From: Lucinisca nassula
Lineage: Eukaryota; Mollusca; Bivalvia; Lucinida; Lucinidae
Length of the DNA stretch: 64,000 nucleotides
Assembly: GCA_963580285.1 (NCBI GenBank)
Contig: OY757026.1
Location: forward strand, 49,761,143-49,825,142
Direction: 5' to 3'
The notes beneath the pieces are model-generated. The model made no database searches. It saw only the letters and a list, made by a program, of their open reading frames with translations, and was not told where the DNA came from. This document shows, in pieces, positions 21,929 to 33,205 of the stretch (position 1 is the first letter of the stretch; each line of letters starts with the position of its first letter). A program made the translations under genes and the position numbers.

Positions 21929-22160
21929 AAATGACTGCAAATAGCCATTTTAACGTTTTTTGGCTATTTGCAGTTGACTGCAAATAGCCATTTTAACGTT
22001 TTATGGCTATTTGCAGTTGACTGCAAATAGCCATTTTAACGTTTTTTGGCTATATGCAGTTGACTGCAAATAGCCATTTTAACGTTTTCTGGCTATTTGC
22101 AGTTGACTGCAAATAGCCATTTTAACGTTTTTTGGCTATTTGCAGTTGACTGCAAATAGA
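21929..22160. repeat. 43-bp palindromic tandem array, copy 2
   Basis: Same unit as 14.1 kb on the opposite strand (spacer attttaacgttttttg). The flanks also agree once complemented: aatgactgcaaatagcc at one end and ctgcaaatag followed by actc/cact and a tata-rich run at the other. The two arrays are therefore copies of one element, not two independent expansions. Confidence 0.93.
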
Positions 22161-22204
22161 CTCTTCCATAAATATAAACTAATTAACACTATAAAGATCT
22201 TGTC

Positions 22205-22300
22205 GAACCAGTCAGCATCCGACGGGGATCGTACCCGCAACCTCATGATCATAAGCCATCAGTCAGACGCCCATGAAGCGGAGCGACCGAGGCCAGCTGT
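22205..22300 (-). mobile_element. SINE-C tRNA-like head
   Basis: Minus strand: ggcctcggtcgctc (A-box region), a gcgtctgactgatgg arm and gcgggtacgatccccg (B-box region). The cloverleaf is degraded (tcgctccgcttcat), so it is not a working tRNA. Confidence 0.65.
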
Positions 22301-22339
22301 AAAAGAAAGTTCTTTGCTGTTTCAGAGCAATTTCTTTTT

Positions 22340-22620
22340 ACAATCGACCCAAAGTTACTAAAGGGCAAATCATAATTAATGTTGTTGTCCAGGTGACTAT
22401 CACTTATTTTGGGAAACCAATATTATGGTTATTAAGAGAAAAAGTCGAGCTACTATTATGTATGTTACATGTAGGTCAGAGCTATCTATAAAGTCTTGAC
22501 AGGAATTGTTTGCTGGTTTGGCAAATACATACGCTACGAAATGTGGCGTCTGGTCAGAACTACGCTGTTTGCTTACATGCTGGCATTTAAGGTATAAGTC
22601 TCAGTTAAGGCCAATGCCAG
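22340..22620. mobile_element. MITE-J copy (diverged)
   Basis: Starts aatcgacccaaagttact. Contains gtccaggtgactatcact, a gtggcgtctggtcag core and an aactacgctgtttgc arm. Confidence 0.6.
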
Positions 22621-22729
22621 GCTGCCTGCGTCATGAACGGAAAACTAAAACAATATCTTAATATCGTGACGACTTGCGGAACACTCCATTCATAAAACTG
22701 TTAGAAATGGACGTGCCAAGTAATATGTA

Positions 22730-23096
22730 AAGAAGAGGACCATGAGGCCCTGGTCGCTCCCCTGAGGCCTGTGTATTATTTGGTCCATTTTTCCCAATCT
22801 AGGTGACCATTATCCTTGGCGCGGATAAATATCAAGGGCAGATGATGCAATAACCAAAATTGGCAGAGTGACTGTTCTTGGTCATAATATGCTTCCTTTC
22901 GTGTTTATATATTTGTAAAAAGACACTCCATATGGCAAAGGAGAACAAAAACAAGCATTTTTTTTTCAAATCCATCCAGGGCTGATTGCTCAGTATCAAT
23001 GATGATCAGAGTGGTGGTCCCTGGCTTTAATATGCTTCCTTTAGTAGTCTATATATATCTTAGCCATAATATGCTTCCTTTCGTGTTTTATACGTA
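22730..23096. repeat. Dispersed repeat with ccctggctttaatatgcttc blocks
   Basis: tcagagtggtggtccctgg and tatgcttcctttagtagtc recur here and at 23545-23600 and 23695-23715, with a feature-poor AT-rich sequence between. Confidence 0.5.
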
Positions 23097-23445
23097 CAGT
23101 AGAACTTGGATGGCTCGAACACCGATGGCTCGTTCACCATGGATGTGTCGAACCCATTCTTGAGCCCCTAGCGAAATCATATACATAAGAAATAGTGGGG
23201 GATAATTGAGGAGATTTTAGTCGTTTACCTTGTAATGTATGCTGTGTGTACTCATTAGAATCGCCTCGATGAGGCGATTCTAATGAGTACACACAGCATA
23301 CATTTTCAATATAAAACACCGAAAAGATGTCTAAAAGTATCTCGTTATGCCTCCTGACAGTAACCTCAGTGGCTCGAACTCCCCCTGTCTCGAACAGATT
23401 TTCGAGGTCCCAAAGGAGTTCGAGCCATTGAAGTTCGACTGTTTA
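23097..23445. mobile_element. Pogo/Tigger-style MITE
   Basis: Left end cagtagaacttggatggctc; right end gagccattgaagttcgactg. They are inverted repeats with three mismatches. Start cagt, inner gctcgaac and small size suggest a non-autonomous Tc1/mariner-superfamily element. A MITE-F hairpin sits inside it. Confidence 0.65.
23222..23312. mobile_element. MITE-F hairpin inside the pogo-style MITE
   Basis: gtatgctgtgtgtactcatt / aatgagtacacacagcatac is a perfect arm pair around agaatcgcctcgatgaggcg. The arms are longer and better matched than in other F copies, so it is probably young. Confidence 0.8.
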
Positions 23446-24408
23446 TCTGTAAAAAGTTCAAGATATTCTATATGGCAAAGGAGAACAAACAGGCCAAAAA
23501 CATTTTCCAAATCCATTCAAGGCTGATTGCCCAAGATAAGGATGGTCAGAGTGGCGGTCCCTGGCTATAATATACTTCCTTTAGTGGTCTATATATCTGA
23601 AGTTCCATCGGTAAAGGAAAACCATTTAATGGTATTGTTAACGGCCAAGACTATGTCAAATGTTAACATATTTTGCCAATTAACAATCCCAAACAGGCTT
23701 CCTTTAGTGGTCTTATTTATCTGTGAAGTTTCATCCAAATATTCAATAAAGTAAATGAATAAAAGTCCAAAAACCTTTTAATGGAAACTGCTAATGGCCA
23801 TAACTCAAAATGTTAAAATTTGAAGAAAATCCATGGAAAAAAATATTCAAGTCGCCCCAAAACCACTTATTTCTAACTGAAAAGGGCTGTAACTCTGACA
23901 GATATTAACAATTTTTTCCCATTAACAATTCCATACGACCCATTCCCGGTATAAACATGTATGCAAAATTAAAAAAAAAATCTGTGAAAAATTAAGTTAT
24001 CGATGGGAAATGGAGCGGATGGATGGACGGATGGCTGGAAAGACACATATTCTGGCATGGCGGCAATCTTAGTCATGTGACTTGGAACATTTGAATAAAT
24101 TTTCGTTCCCTTACGGTGCTAAGGCTGAACGTAAATTTTAAATAAAATTGACCGAGTGGTTTTAGAGAAAATGTATTCTCATATGTCAATGGACCTGCAA
24201 TACAAGTGATATTGGGCCAAGGTCACCGAATGACCTTAAGCATTAATAGACAATTATCTTTTGACTATTCTCATATCACAGGCACCATATCTTTCGAAAA
24301 ATGTATTGTTTACCTATTTCCCATTGAAAAACGTAAGGAGCCAAATCCGTCCTTTGGGTAAATTTTTGTTCACTTACTGTTGTTAGGCTGCATATAAAAT
24401 TTAGATGA

Positions 24409-25499
24409 TTTTGTTTGTTTGATTTAGGGGATAACTGTATTCAAAATTGTCATTTGGGGAGGTAAATCGGAGGTTTTACGGTCGGAAATTTCGTTTTACG
24501 GCGACGCGTCAGCGGAGCCGTAAAACGGAATTTGCGACCGTAAAACCGCCGATTTACCTCCCCAAATGACAATTTTCAATACAGTTATCCCCATTCTAAT
24601 GCACTTATTCGAGTGTTTTGTGAAAAATTGTCCTATTTTTCACAAAGCGGCAAGCGGTGTGAGCTGCGTAAAACCAAATGCCAGCCAATGAAAAGCGACG
24701 TTACGTGATGACGTCGGGTTTCCGACAGTATATCGCAGAATATTTACATTTCCAGTGTAAAGTCTAGTGTAAACCTATAGAAAACAATTGCGTTCATATT
24801 TCAATGAACGCATCGAATCACATGATTTTTAGTGACGTTAAGTGACGTCATTTTAAACCATTGTTCTCTACGGGCGTTGATGACGTCAACGCTGCTCCGC
24901 TCTTTGTAGAAAACCAGCGTGCAAATGTTTTTCAGCTTTAAAAGTTCGCCCTACAAGCATTTTTTCGCCCAGTGATGTGGGACAAATAATGTAAATATAA
25001 AAAATAAACTTAATTTTTCTGCTTTTCATGAAAGTATGAACGACAGTGGGTCGCTAGCAAAGTTTACATGAACCCCTTCGGGGTTCATTTACTTTGTACG
25101 CGACCCACTGCGTTCATACTTCCATGAACTGCAGAAAAATAAATTTCATTTCTTAAATATACTGTCGCAAATTTTTGACGCTATCCAATCAGACGTCGCG
25201 TTACATACGCAAGTGCATTAGAATGAGGTTTAAAGTCCCCGTCAACACTGTAAAGGTCATTTTGGAGACGTTGATTCCAATTGTGTGGGACTTTTACCCG
25301 ACATTAAGATGAAATGACTTCTCAAGCCCTGTCACCCAATGAAACCAATAGGGTTTATTAGCATGGACGGTCTGCCTCGCACCGCGGTTCCTGGACAGGC
25401 TTATATCCTCTAAGCGGTTTACCAGTGCTAGTGTGCGGGCCGGATTCAGCTCTGCATGGAATCATCATGCAGCCGATATATTTATTCAAGCGGGGGCCG
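24409..25499 (-). mobile_element. SINE-A copy split by an 800-bp foldback insertion
   Basis: The tail tttgtttgtttgattta lies at 24410-24426 and the rest of the SINE at 25226-25499. The 13-bp TSD aaaatttagatga is intact at 24396-24408 and 25500-25512. This shows the two pieces were one SINE before the foldback element arrived. Confidence 0.93.
24427..25225. mobile_element. Foldback element with two large palindromes
   Basis: Palindrome 1 (24427-24592) has outer arms ggggataactgtatt and aatacagttatcccc and inner arms ttttacggtcg / cgaccgtaaaa. Palindrome 2 (25012-25145) has aatttttctgcttttcatga and complement around the loop ccccttcgggg. The motif cattctaatgcactt at 24593 is repeated inverted at 25213. 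No open frame; G+C rises sharply in the palindromes. Confidence 0.8.
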
Positions 25500-25794
25500 A
25501 AAATTTAGATGAACTTGGCCCAGTGGTGTTAGAGAAAATGTATTCTAATATGTCAATAGACCTGCAATACAAGTGACCTTGGGCCAAGGTCACCGAATGA
25601 CCTTGAGCATTCATAGAAAAGCATTCATAGACATTCATGCTTTACCTATTCTCATATCAAAGACCACAATATTTTTTCGAAAATGCATTGCTTTAACTAT
25701 TTCCCATTGAAAAGTCGAAGGAGCCAAATTTGACTTTGGCGTAAAATAGGTCAACATCAACCTGGTGTAATCAGTCACCCGATGCTACATACCA

Positions 25795-26030
25795 AATTTC
25801 AAGACTCTTGGACCAGTGGTTTTGGAGAAGAAGATTTTTAAGGTTTTTACCATATTTGGGCATGGCGGCCATCTTGGTTATGTGATCTGGACCATACTTG
25901 CAAACATTTGTGTCTCCATTGCCGGGGGGGGGGGGGTTGCTGCATATGCAATTAAATTGAAATTGACCCAGTGGTTTCAGAGAAGTCTTATGAAAATGCT
26001 GAACGATGGACACCGGAGGCCTACCATCCT
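25795..26030. repeat. Family-M-like dispersed repeat
   Basis: gaccagtggttttggagaag, catggcggccatcttgg and a poly-G run, in the same order as the body of family M. Opposing short frames over it are shadows. Confidence 0.65.
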
Positions 26031-26259
26031 ATAAGCTCCCCCGGAGCAGCTAAACAGTAAACAAAAATAGACGATAATAACGTTACTTTTCGCACTTCTG
26101 CTAAGAACTTAAATTTTCTACCAGTGCAACAGCAAGAACGTCATTTTTTCAGGCAAAACTTGTACTGTCTTATAATGAAGCGTTAAAGCAGAGTTTCTGT
26201 TGCTTGCTATTGTCCGCGTGACTATCGCTGACCATGTACAAAACCCAGGTACCGGTTAT

Positions 26260-26545
26260 TTCATTACGAAAACACACCCGTGCGACATAGTGCAATTTTT
26301 CCAATATCCAAAATGGCCATTTTCCTGATGAAAATCCGTGATCTTTTTCTTATAAATACTGCAAACATAGGTTGTGGGTGCTCGTTAGAACCGCCTCATT
26401 GAGGCGGTTCTAACGAGTACCCACAACCTTTGTCTTGGAACAGAAATAAGGAAAATAATGTTTACCCCCGTAAACCCCAGTTTTCTCTATATAATGTGGG
26501 GTTTGGGGGGGGGGGTCTTATTTCACGGACTTGTTCACGTGATGT
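26260..26545. mobile_element. MITE-F copy, long form
   Basis: Left end cattacgaaaacacacccgt; central palindrome gctcgttagaaccgcctca / gaggcggttctaacgagt; right hairpin ccccagttttctctat / atgtggggtttgg; right end cacggacttgttcacgtga. Confidence 0.85.
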
Positions 26546-26799
26546 ACAGCAGTGTTTAGTCCCGGGTGTTTAGTCTCAGAGCACTGTAAAATGTAATATC
26601 TTGTACTGGGCTTGTGTACGAGGTATTAACTTATCAATCGAGCCAAAGAAAATCTTGACTGGGCTCGTGTACGAGGTATTCGCTTATCAATCGACCCGAA
26701 GATACTAAGTACAGAAGCTTCCCGCCAGCTATTCGCTGACCCTTAACAAAATCCAGGTGTTTATGGCATCGACAGTCGCCTCCCTAAGACGTCAGAGCG

Positions 26800-27312
26800 C
26801 AGTGCGAAAATCATATTCTGGACTGTGCTCGCGCACTTGGACATGGCAAAGAGTGTATACCTAATCAGACGCCACATAGCGCGGTGTCTGATCAGGTCTA
26901 CTCTGCTTGCTTTGGAATTTAATGGTAAATCCTAAGTTCAGGACTATTTTCCCAACATACACTTAGAGACAATCGACCCACCAGTATTCTCAGTGCTTTG
27001 ATTATTTTAATTTTACCCGTGAGAGTATCACAGCTAATCAAAGTGCTGTCAACACCAGCGGGACGATCGTCTCTGAGTGCCCTGAACAAGGACCTAGACT
27101 GTTTCGTTTAACCCTTAAATTCCTGTACCGTCAGCAAAAGTGTAGACCCTGACCAGACGCCGCGTTCTTCGATGTCTATACACCACACTCTGACATCACA
27201 GTGAAAAGAATAGCGTCACAATTTTCTATAAATGTGTGATAAGTCACCTGGATATCAGCGCTGAGGAGCTTCTAGTGCTCAGTAACTTTGGGTCGATTGA
27301 CAAACAATCGAC
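26800..27312. mobile_element. MITE-J derived block
   Basis: Two pieces. 26810-26985 has aatcagacgccacatagcgc and gagacaatcgacccacc. 27075-27312 has accagacgccgcgttc and ends agtaactttgggtcgattg. The termini are the inverted aatcgaccca sequence. Confidence 0.65.
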
Positions 27313-27496
27313 CAAAAAATCAAATATCTATTTACTGTACTGCTATTGAATATATATATCCCAGCGGACATTCTGAGCGGCAACGTCTAATTAACGTCGG
27401 TGCAACGTCATGACTGGATGTTTATACGAATATGACGTTGTACTTACATAGATAACGTCACATGTGCCCAGTGGATAATAAATCTTCAAAAAACAT

Positions 27497-27738
27497 ATAA
27501 GCCAGGGCACAGCATTTCCTACAATTTACATGTGCGCCCAGCGAAGAATCAGATCAGCCTGCGCATCCACATAGGCTGACCAGAGACTTCTCTTGCTGCA
27601 TGGAGGAGCATTGGGCCCTTAGATATCCTTAGAACGCACAACGAAGACTCTGATCAGACTGCGCGGATGCGCAGGCTGATCTGAGTCTTCATTTGGCGCA
27701 TATGTCAAGTTGTAGGAAATACTGTGCCCCGGCTCATT
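27497..27738. mobile_element. MITE-K copy
   Basis: Left cctacaatttacatgtgcgc, right gcgcatatgtcaagttgtagg, inner gatcagcctgcgcatcc / ggatgcgcaggctgatc. Better paired inside than the 7.6-kb copy. Confidence 0.85.
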
Positions 27739-28011
27739 ATTTAAAAAAGGTCACACAATTTTAGGCCAAAATAACTTAACTTACCCGAATTAATGCTACT
27801 AGCCGACAAAAGCAGTTTCCAGTTCCAAAGTGCACTGGATCCGCTGTGAATCCAATATCTTATCTTCAGATCACCAAAAGCATTCTCCGTACATGGTCAG
27901 TTCATCGTTTTATTGCATTTGGTCCTAATGCGATGGCCAGCGGGGAACCACTATACTCACCGTCAAAGTTAGTCCCGCAGTGCATGACCTAATCAAAGCT
28001 CGCGACTACGT

Positions 28012-28187
28012 GAAATGGCATCTCAAGCCCTTTCGCCCCATGAAACCAATAGGGTTTATAAGCATCGCACCGCTTTATCTGGGCAGGCTTAGATCCTCTA
28101 AGCGGTTTACCAGAATTCGGTTTCAGCTCTGCGTGGAAGCATCATGCAACCCATCTATTTATTCAAGCCCCGATGGGTGGGGCCGTC
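28012..28187 (-). mobile_element. Rearranged SINE-A copy
   Basis: Body blocks from ggcatctcaagccc to ccccgatgggtggggcc, tail region replaced. A candidate TSD cgtcaaagttag / cgtcaaagtcag lies at 27961-27972 and 28184-28195. Confidence 0.75.
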
Positions 28188-28325
28188 AAAGTCAGAATTA
28201 TGTTTCCGTTTGATATGATGTCAGGTAAAATATGATTTAGTTTCGTAGTTTTGATTAAGCCCATTTGTTTAATAATACAGTAAAATTCCCTAAAAAATCA
28301 GACTAGTTACGCCTTTATATGCACA

Positions 28326-28575
28326 TTTACCCTTAAGATGCCTAGAAAACTACATCTGAAAATGTCGTCTGCTTCTTGCAAACCTTTAAAAATATTTTTG
28401 CATACAGGCAAACAGTGTCGGCCCAGATCAGACTGATCCTAGAGGAGCAGTCTGATCCGGGTCCACACTGTTTGCAAAAAATTAGTTATGAAGTAACCGG
28501 CAGACGACAAAGCAGACGACAGTTGTCATGACTGGCGTCAGACGACAGCTGTCATGACTGGCGTCATATGGGTTA
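28326..28575. mobile_element. MITE-G copy
   Basis: acccttaagatgcc start; central arms cccagatcagactg / cagtctgatccggg. The right end has a 30-bp tandem duplication of the gacgacagttgtcatgactg block. Confidence 0.85.
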
Positions 28576-28621
28576 AAGAGGCTTCAGCTATTCATCGCCA
28601 TGTGTTTTCTACATAGATGTT

Positions 28622-28700
28622 CTCTCTTTGGGACTGTTCAAAAGTGGTCATAAAGACAACATTTGAACAGGCCCAAAGGTAGCATTAATATAGAAATTTT
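28622..28700. mobile_element. MITE-I copy
   Basis: tttgggactgttcaaaagtg / aacatttgaacaggcccaaa, imperfect arms; atagaaattttac flank. Confidence 0.75.
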
Positions 28701-28966
28701 ACTAAATTATGGTGCGAATCTGTATAATTTGATTTATGTTCATCACTGACCTGTTTTGTGAACAGCTTCTAAAATTAAAAAAAAAGAAGAAAAAACGTTT
28801 GCATGATTTTTGTGGTGGTACTTAACTATTTTCATTAGTATAGATAAGGCCATTTCTGCTGCATGTTTCATATTATGCAAATCGTGAGTATCGATATTAT
28901 CTTCTCTCCCTGGCCAGCGCATGGAAAAACATGCCTTTCGAATCGTTCAGACGACTGTGAGGAGAG

Positions 28967-29018
28967 GGGGGGGGGGGGGGGGGTGTTGTTGTGTGTGTGT
29001 GTGTGGGGGGGGGGGGGC
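28967..29018. repeat. Poly-G / gt microsatellite
   Basis: Two poly-G runs flanking (gt)n; a likely G-quadruplex former and a likely site of sequencing error. Confidence 0.9.
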
Positions 29019-29208
29019 TTCAAATCTTCGTCGTTATTTTAATATTTGATAGGCGTGTCAAAACCTGCTAATTTGACATGTTTCTGCAACGAAAATGTCC
29101 CATGGTTTGTTTTTCTTTAGCACTTTAGCAATAAATGCTTTTTACAATTGCCCAGTGCAACCATCGGACGGCATTAATTAATATCAGCTGATTCCTGCTG
29201 GGTCGAGT

Positions 29209-29537
29209 GTGTGTGAATTCGGGTTTAACGTCGCTTTCAACAATTTTTCAGTCATATCACGACGGTGTCTGGTTGCGACAGGGAGCTCAATGCTCACGTT
29301 TATAGTGCTGCCTCACTGAAGTATCATGTCCCAGACACATTACATGATACCACATCCAGTCACATTATCCTGACACTGGATCGACCAGTCCTAGCTCTAC
29401 CCCCTAAATCTGAGTGCCAAGCGAGGAGCAGCTAGTACCATTTTTAACGACTTTGGTATGTCGCGGCCCGGGATCGAACCCGAGACCTCCCGTTCCCCGG
29501 AGCGGACACTCTACCAACTGAGCTATCGGGGCCGGTC
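29209..29537 (-). mobile_element. SINE-D, tRNA-derived
   Basis: Minus strand begins with a tRNA-like head: gatagctcagttggtagag (A box and D arm) and gtctcgggttcgatcccggg (B box and T arm). The head is followed by a ~250-bp body ending gttaaacccgaattcac. TSD cctgctgggtcgagt (15 bp) at 29194-29208 and 29538-29552. Second copy at 52.8 kb. Confidence 0.93.
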
Positions 29538-29639
29538 CCTGCTGGGTCGAGTATGTGTAGAAACACACGTACAGACTCGGAGATGATTTCCGTCTCCATA
29601 TGTAATCTGAGTTGTGAACAAGCACAAAAAGACGCTTTT

Positions 29640-29945
29640 GGTTCGATTGTTTGTCAATCGACCCAAAGTTACTAAGTACATGGCGATCTTCAGTGCTGAC
29701 GTCCACGTGACTTTCACTAATTTATATGAAATCAATGTAACGGTTATTTATAGAAAATATCCGCGCTATTCTAAGAGGGTTATCAATATAATCTGGTGTT
29801 GGGTTTGTTAAACAGTGCAGACCAAGATCAGACGCCGCAAAACGCGGCGTCTGATCAGGGTATTCACTGTTTGCGTACATCACAGGAATTTAGGGGTTAA
29901 ACTTCCCCAAGAGACAATCGATCCGTCAGTGCTTCAGTGCTTTGA
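29640..29945. mobile_element. MITE-J copy
   Basis: Ends caatcgacccaaagttact and gacaatcgatccgtc. Strong central hairpin gatcagacgccgcaaaacgc / ggcgtctgatc. Confidence 0.8.
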
Positions 29946-30374
29946 ATTTTAGCTTCGTCGGACATCAGCTGTTCCCTGCTGGGCCGCGAGTCACGTGTGC
30001 CGTAAAACTGATCCAGACAAGTAGTTGACAAACACAAAGCACAAACACAGAAAGACGACTTTATGCAGGCTACGGAGAAATTCATGAAAACACACAACTG
30101 CTCTGCTTTGTAAAATGGTGGAAAAGTCGAATCGAATCTTTTTTTATAGGTAGCACACGGAGGCTACCTCTGGCGGAAAGTTACCTATACCTTAAGCCTA
30201 GTCCTCGAGTTCACCCCCATTTTGTGTGTGTGTTGGGGGTGGGGGTCTATCTTTTGTCCATCAACCTAAAGACGCCATAGTCTGATCAGGATCTTCACCG
30301 ATAAAAGAACAAAAATGTAAGGATTAAACGTAACAGTGTCTGACCAGGTTTAGGGCCAGTTTTGCAGCCTACAC

Positions 30375-30480
30375 GATAGCAACAGATAAGGTGAGTATTT
30401 TATGATACTGGAAGGATAGTTTTCCTTATTTCTCCATATAAACGTTTATTGTCGGTAGTCATAAGAACCGCCTCACCTTA
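30375..30480. mobile_element. MITE-F2 left half
   Basis: tagcaacagataaggtgag, tggaaggatagttttcctta and cataagaaccgcctcacc. Its right half is missing and a long ga tract follows. Confidence 0.65.
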
Positions 30481-30486
30481 AAAGCA

Positions 30487-30642
<156 letters not shown>

Positions 30643-30861
30643 TAACAAACCCAGAACCTACGGCTTTAGATATGCCACGATCTTATTTTGACCTCCCATA
30701 GTCTTGGTCTTCTTCTGTTAACAGCATGGCGTTAGTTATTCTACACATACTTATTCAATTAGTTAATTGGCTACTGTTTAAAAGGCCTATAATTATATTT
30801 GGTAGTATATTGGACTCTTCCAGTTGGGGGTTTGTCAGGATTCCATGGAGTCTATAGAAAA

Positions 30862-31143
30862 TTGTTTTCTTTGATTTGATGATTAACGTCCCCATCAACA
30901 CTACATAGGTCATTTTGGAGACGTTGTTTCCAATTTTGTGAGACCCGACATTCAGATAAAATGATATCTCAAGCCATGTCGCCCAATGAAACCAATAGGC
31001 TTTATAAGCATGGACGATCCGACTCACACTGCTTGGTCTGGGCAGGCTTAGATCCTCTAAGCGGTTTACCAGTACTCGTGAGCGGTCGGATTCAGTTCTG
31101 CGTGGAAGTATCGTGCATCAAGCCCCAATGGGCGGGGGCCGCC
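30862..31143 (-). mobile_element. SINE-A copy
   Basis: TSD agtctatagaaaa at 30849-30861 and agtctatggaaaa at 31144-31156, one mismatch. Confidence 0.88.
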
Positions 31144-31156
31144 AGTCTATGGAAAA

Positions 31157-31825
31157 AAAGAAAATCACAACCTACATAGACCCCTTGCATGAGACATAAA
31201 TTGGTTAAAAGACTGCCTCCTGGACTGAATCCTTTGCATCGTCCTGCCTTAGGGCTACTGCATCCCAGTTTTGACAGACACCAACCCAGCAACCACTTGG
31301 CAACCGAGGAATTCGCGGATAAGCGGGCAGATTAGTCTCGTTCGGCGAGCGTTTGATCCCGCCTTGAATCATAAACAAACACATAATATAGACAAACACT
31401 GGTTAAAATTCCCTTTAAAATGTGTTAAGAGTTTTTATAATATCCTTAATCAAATAAAATGACCAAAACTTCAAAAGGTTTTGTGAAAATACTGATTTAT
31501 AAGGGTTTTCGGGGGCTAATACTGTAGCTTTAATCTTTTAAGTCATTATCACTCTGCAATATTTAAACTTGATGACAAAAATATTTTGCTTTGAAGCAGC
31601 AAAGTTTGGGAAAATAAAGATAGGACACACAAAAGGAGAATAAATGTTTGCCCCATGATCAAAAACTCCGAAATCCTTGAATGGACTAATAAATGAAATA
31701 TGCATAGTCTCACGACTACATTACAACTCTGCATAAAGAGTCCGAACCCGTAGAAAATAATAAAATGGGATTAAAAATCATACACGACTGAAAATCATAC
31801 ACGACGCACTAAGCGTCAAGTTAAC
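31157..31825. other. Apparently non-repetitive segment
   Basis: No family of the window covers 31157-31825. A minus-strand 64-codon frame at 31205-31399 is rich in C, P and R and lies after a weak acceptor (tatgattcaag), but it has no donor and no family I know. The rest is AT-rich and unrecognised. Confidence 0.35.
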
Positions 31826-31937
31826 AAAGCCATGTAAACCGCACTTTATATGGAGAAAAGTGGGGGTTACAAGGGGTATATATCATTTTCTCTTATTGCT
31901 GAAAAACAGATTATGGGTACTTTTAGAACTGCCTTGT
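31826..31937. mobile_element. MITE-F left half
   Basis: accgcactttatatgg / gaaaagtgggggtt arms, then gattatgggtacttttagaac; truncated where SINE-C begins. Confidence 0.65.
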
Positions 31938-32240
31938 TTTGTTTGTTTGCATTGGATTTCAACGGCCCAGTCAACACTGTTTAGGTCATTTTGAGCCGGT
32001 CAGTTTACATATCCACACTTTTCCTGGGCGTGCTTATACGTAAGCGGTTAACCAGTACAGTGCACATTCTTTTGCCAGAAACTGGCAACTGCCTTTCTTG
32101 AATCAGCGGAAGAGGATGACCGTAGAAAAGATTTCATTATCAATCTCCACGAAAGAATGTTGCCGACCCCGGCAGGTATCGAACCCGCGTCCTCCTGATC
32201 ACCAGTCAGACGCGCATTCGACTGAGCTACCGAGGCCGGC
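31938..32240 (-). mobile_element. SINE-C, tRNA-derived
   Basis: Minus strand starts ggcctcggtagctcagtc (A box), with gcgtctgactggtgatc and acgcgggttcgatacctgc (B box). The body ends with caaaatgacctaaacagtg and a gcaaacaaac tail. The last ~120 bp resembles the 3' end of SINE-A. Confidence 0.88.
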
Positions 32241-32603
32241 ATCACAAGTTAGAGCCTTCAATTATGAAAACATATCCATGTGACACAGCGCAATGCAATT
32301 CCTTCATGACTCTTCCTAAACTGAATTTTTTTGCTGCTTTTTTGAAAGTCGATTTGTCAAATCAACTTTCTAAGGTAACACAAATCTACATCTGGTACTG
32401 GACACAAACACCACGTTCGCTACTTCGTTCGCTTCACAAAATAGTTCTATGTGCCATCGTGACAATAATTTGGTAAGCATGGATCGTCGATAAAAAGCGG
32501 TACAAAATAAACCGTGATTGAATTCCGAAGCCGGAATCTGTTAACTCGGAACTATTTCCAAGGCGCTTTTTCACAGCTGGAATAAACAAGACCAAGAACC
32601 TTT
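32241..32603. other. Unassigned sequence between SINE-C and MITE-F
   Basis: Begins with a MITE-F-like end (attatgaaaacatatccatg), otherwise unrecognised. A small cgctacttcgttcgc stem lies near 32417. Confidence 0.4.
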
Positions 32604-32880
32604 CTCATTACGATAACAGACCCGTGTGAGCCTCCTTCCAGATCTCCAGAACGGTCATTTTTCTGATGAAAATTTATATTTTCCTTATATGTAATCAAAA
32701 ATATGTTGTGGGTGCTCGTTAGAACCGCCTCATCGAGGCGGTTCTAACGAGTACCCACAACCTATGCCTTGGAGCAAAAATAAGAAAAATAATGCATACC
32801 CCTATAAACACTAGTTTCCTCTATATAAAGTGGGGTTTGAGAGGGTGTTCATTACACGGACTTGTTAACATAATGGTCTA
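32604..32880. mobile_element. MITE-F copy, long form
   Basis: Same order of hairpins as 26.3 kb. The central palindrome gctcgttagaaccgcctca / gaggcggttctaacgagt is essentially perfect. Confidence 0.85.
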
Positions 32881-33019
32881 TTTCTTCTCTAGCTGACCAT
32901 TCTGATCAATATCGATTTATAGGCTGGTCCGAATTCGTCTACGTTATAAGTTTGCTGTTACCCCACTATTTTAGGTCATGCTGAGATAGCCAGTTTACCA
33001 AATGACCAAGCTGAGTACA

Positions 33020-33205
33020 TAACCCTTATCTTGCTGTTCACGACAACCCCTGTCTTTGTAAACAGTGTAGTTCCAGACCTGATCAGGATCTATACTGTTT
33101 AGCATTCAGTTTATGAATTTGTAGCAATAAATTACAAGTAATAAGATTGGTTGATAGACAGAAAAGGGCATGGGCTTAATGACTATTCAGAAACATAAGG
33201 GTTAA
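33020..33205. mobile_element. MITE-H copy, reverse
   Basis: aacccttatcttgctgttca left, acataagggttaac right, core gacctgatcaggatct shortened. Confidence 0.8.

Larger units (their letters stand above)
24050..25790. repeat. Host repeat (ggccaaggtcaccgaatgacc) with nested insertions
   Basis: Two units (about 24075-24395 and 25513-25790) share gagaaaatgtattct, gtcaat-gacctgcaatac and ccaaggtcaccgaatgacct. They are separated by a SINE-A that itself contains a foldback element. Confidence 0.8.

Noticed and set aside
29455..29537. Genuine tRNA gene
   Set aside because: A and B boxes are good, but the head is followed by a SINE body and tail, flanked by a 15-bp TSD, and repeated at 53.06-53.15 kb. 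Same reasoning for heads at 32.16-32.24, 46.22 and 60.52 kb.
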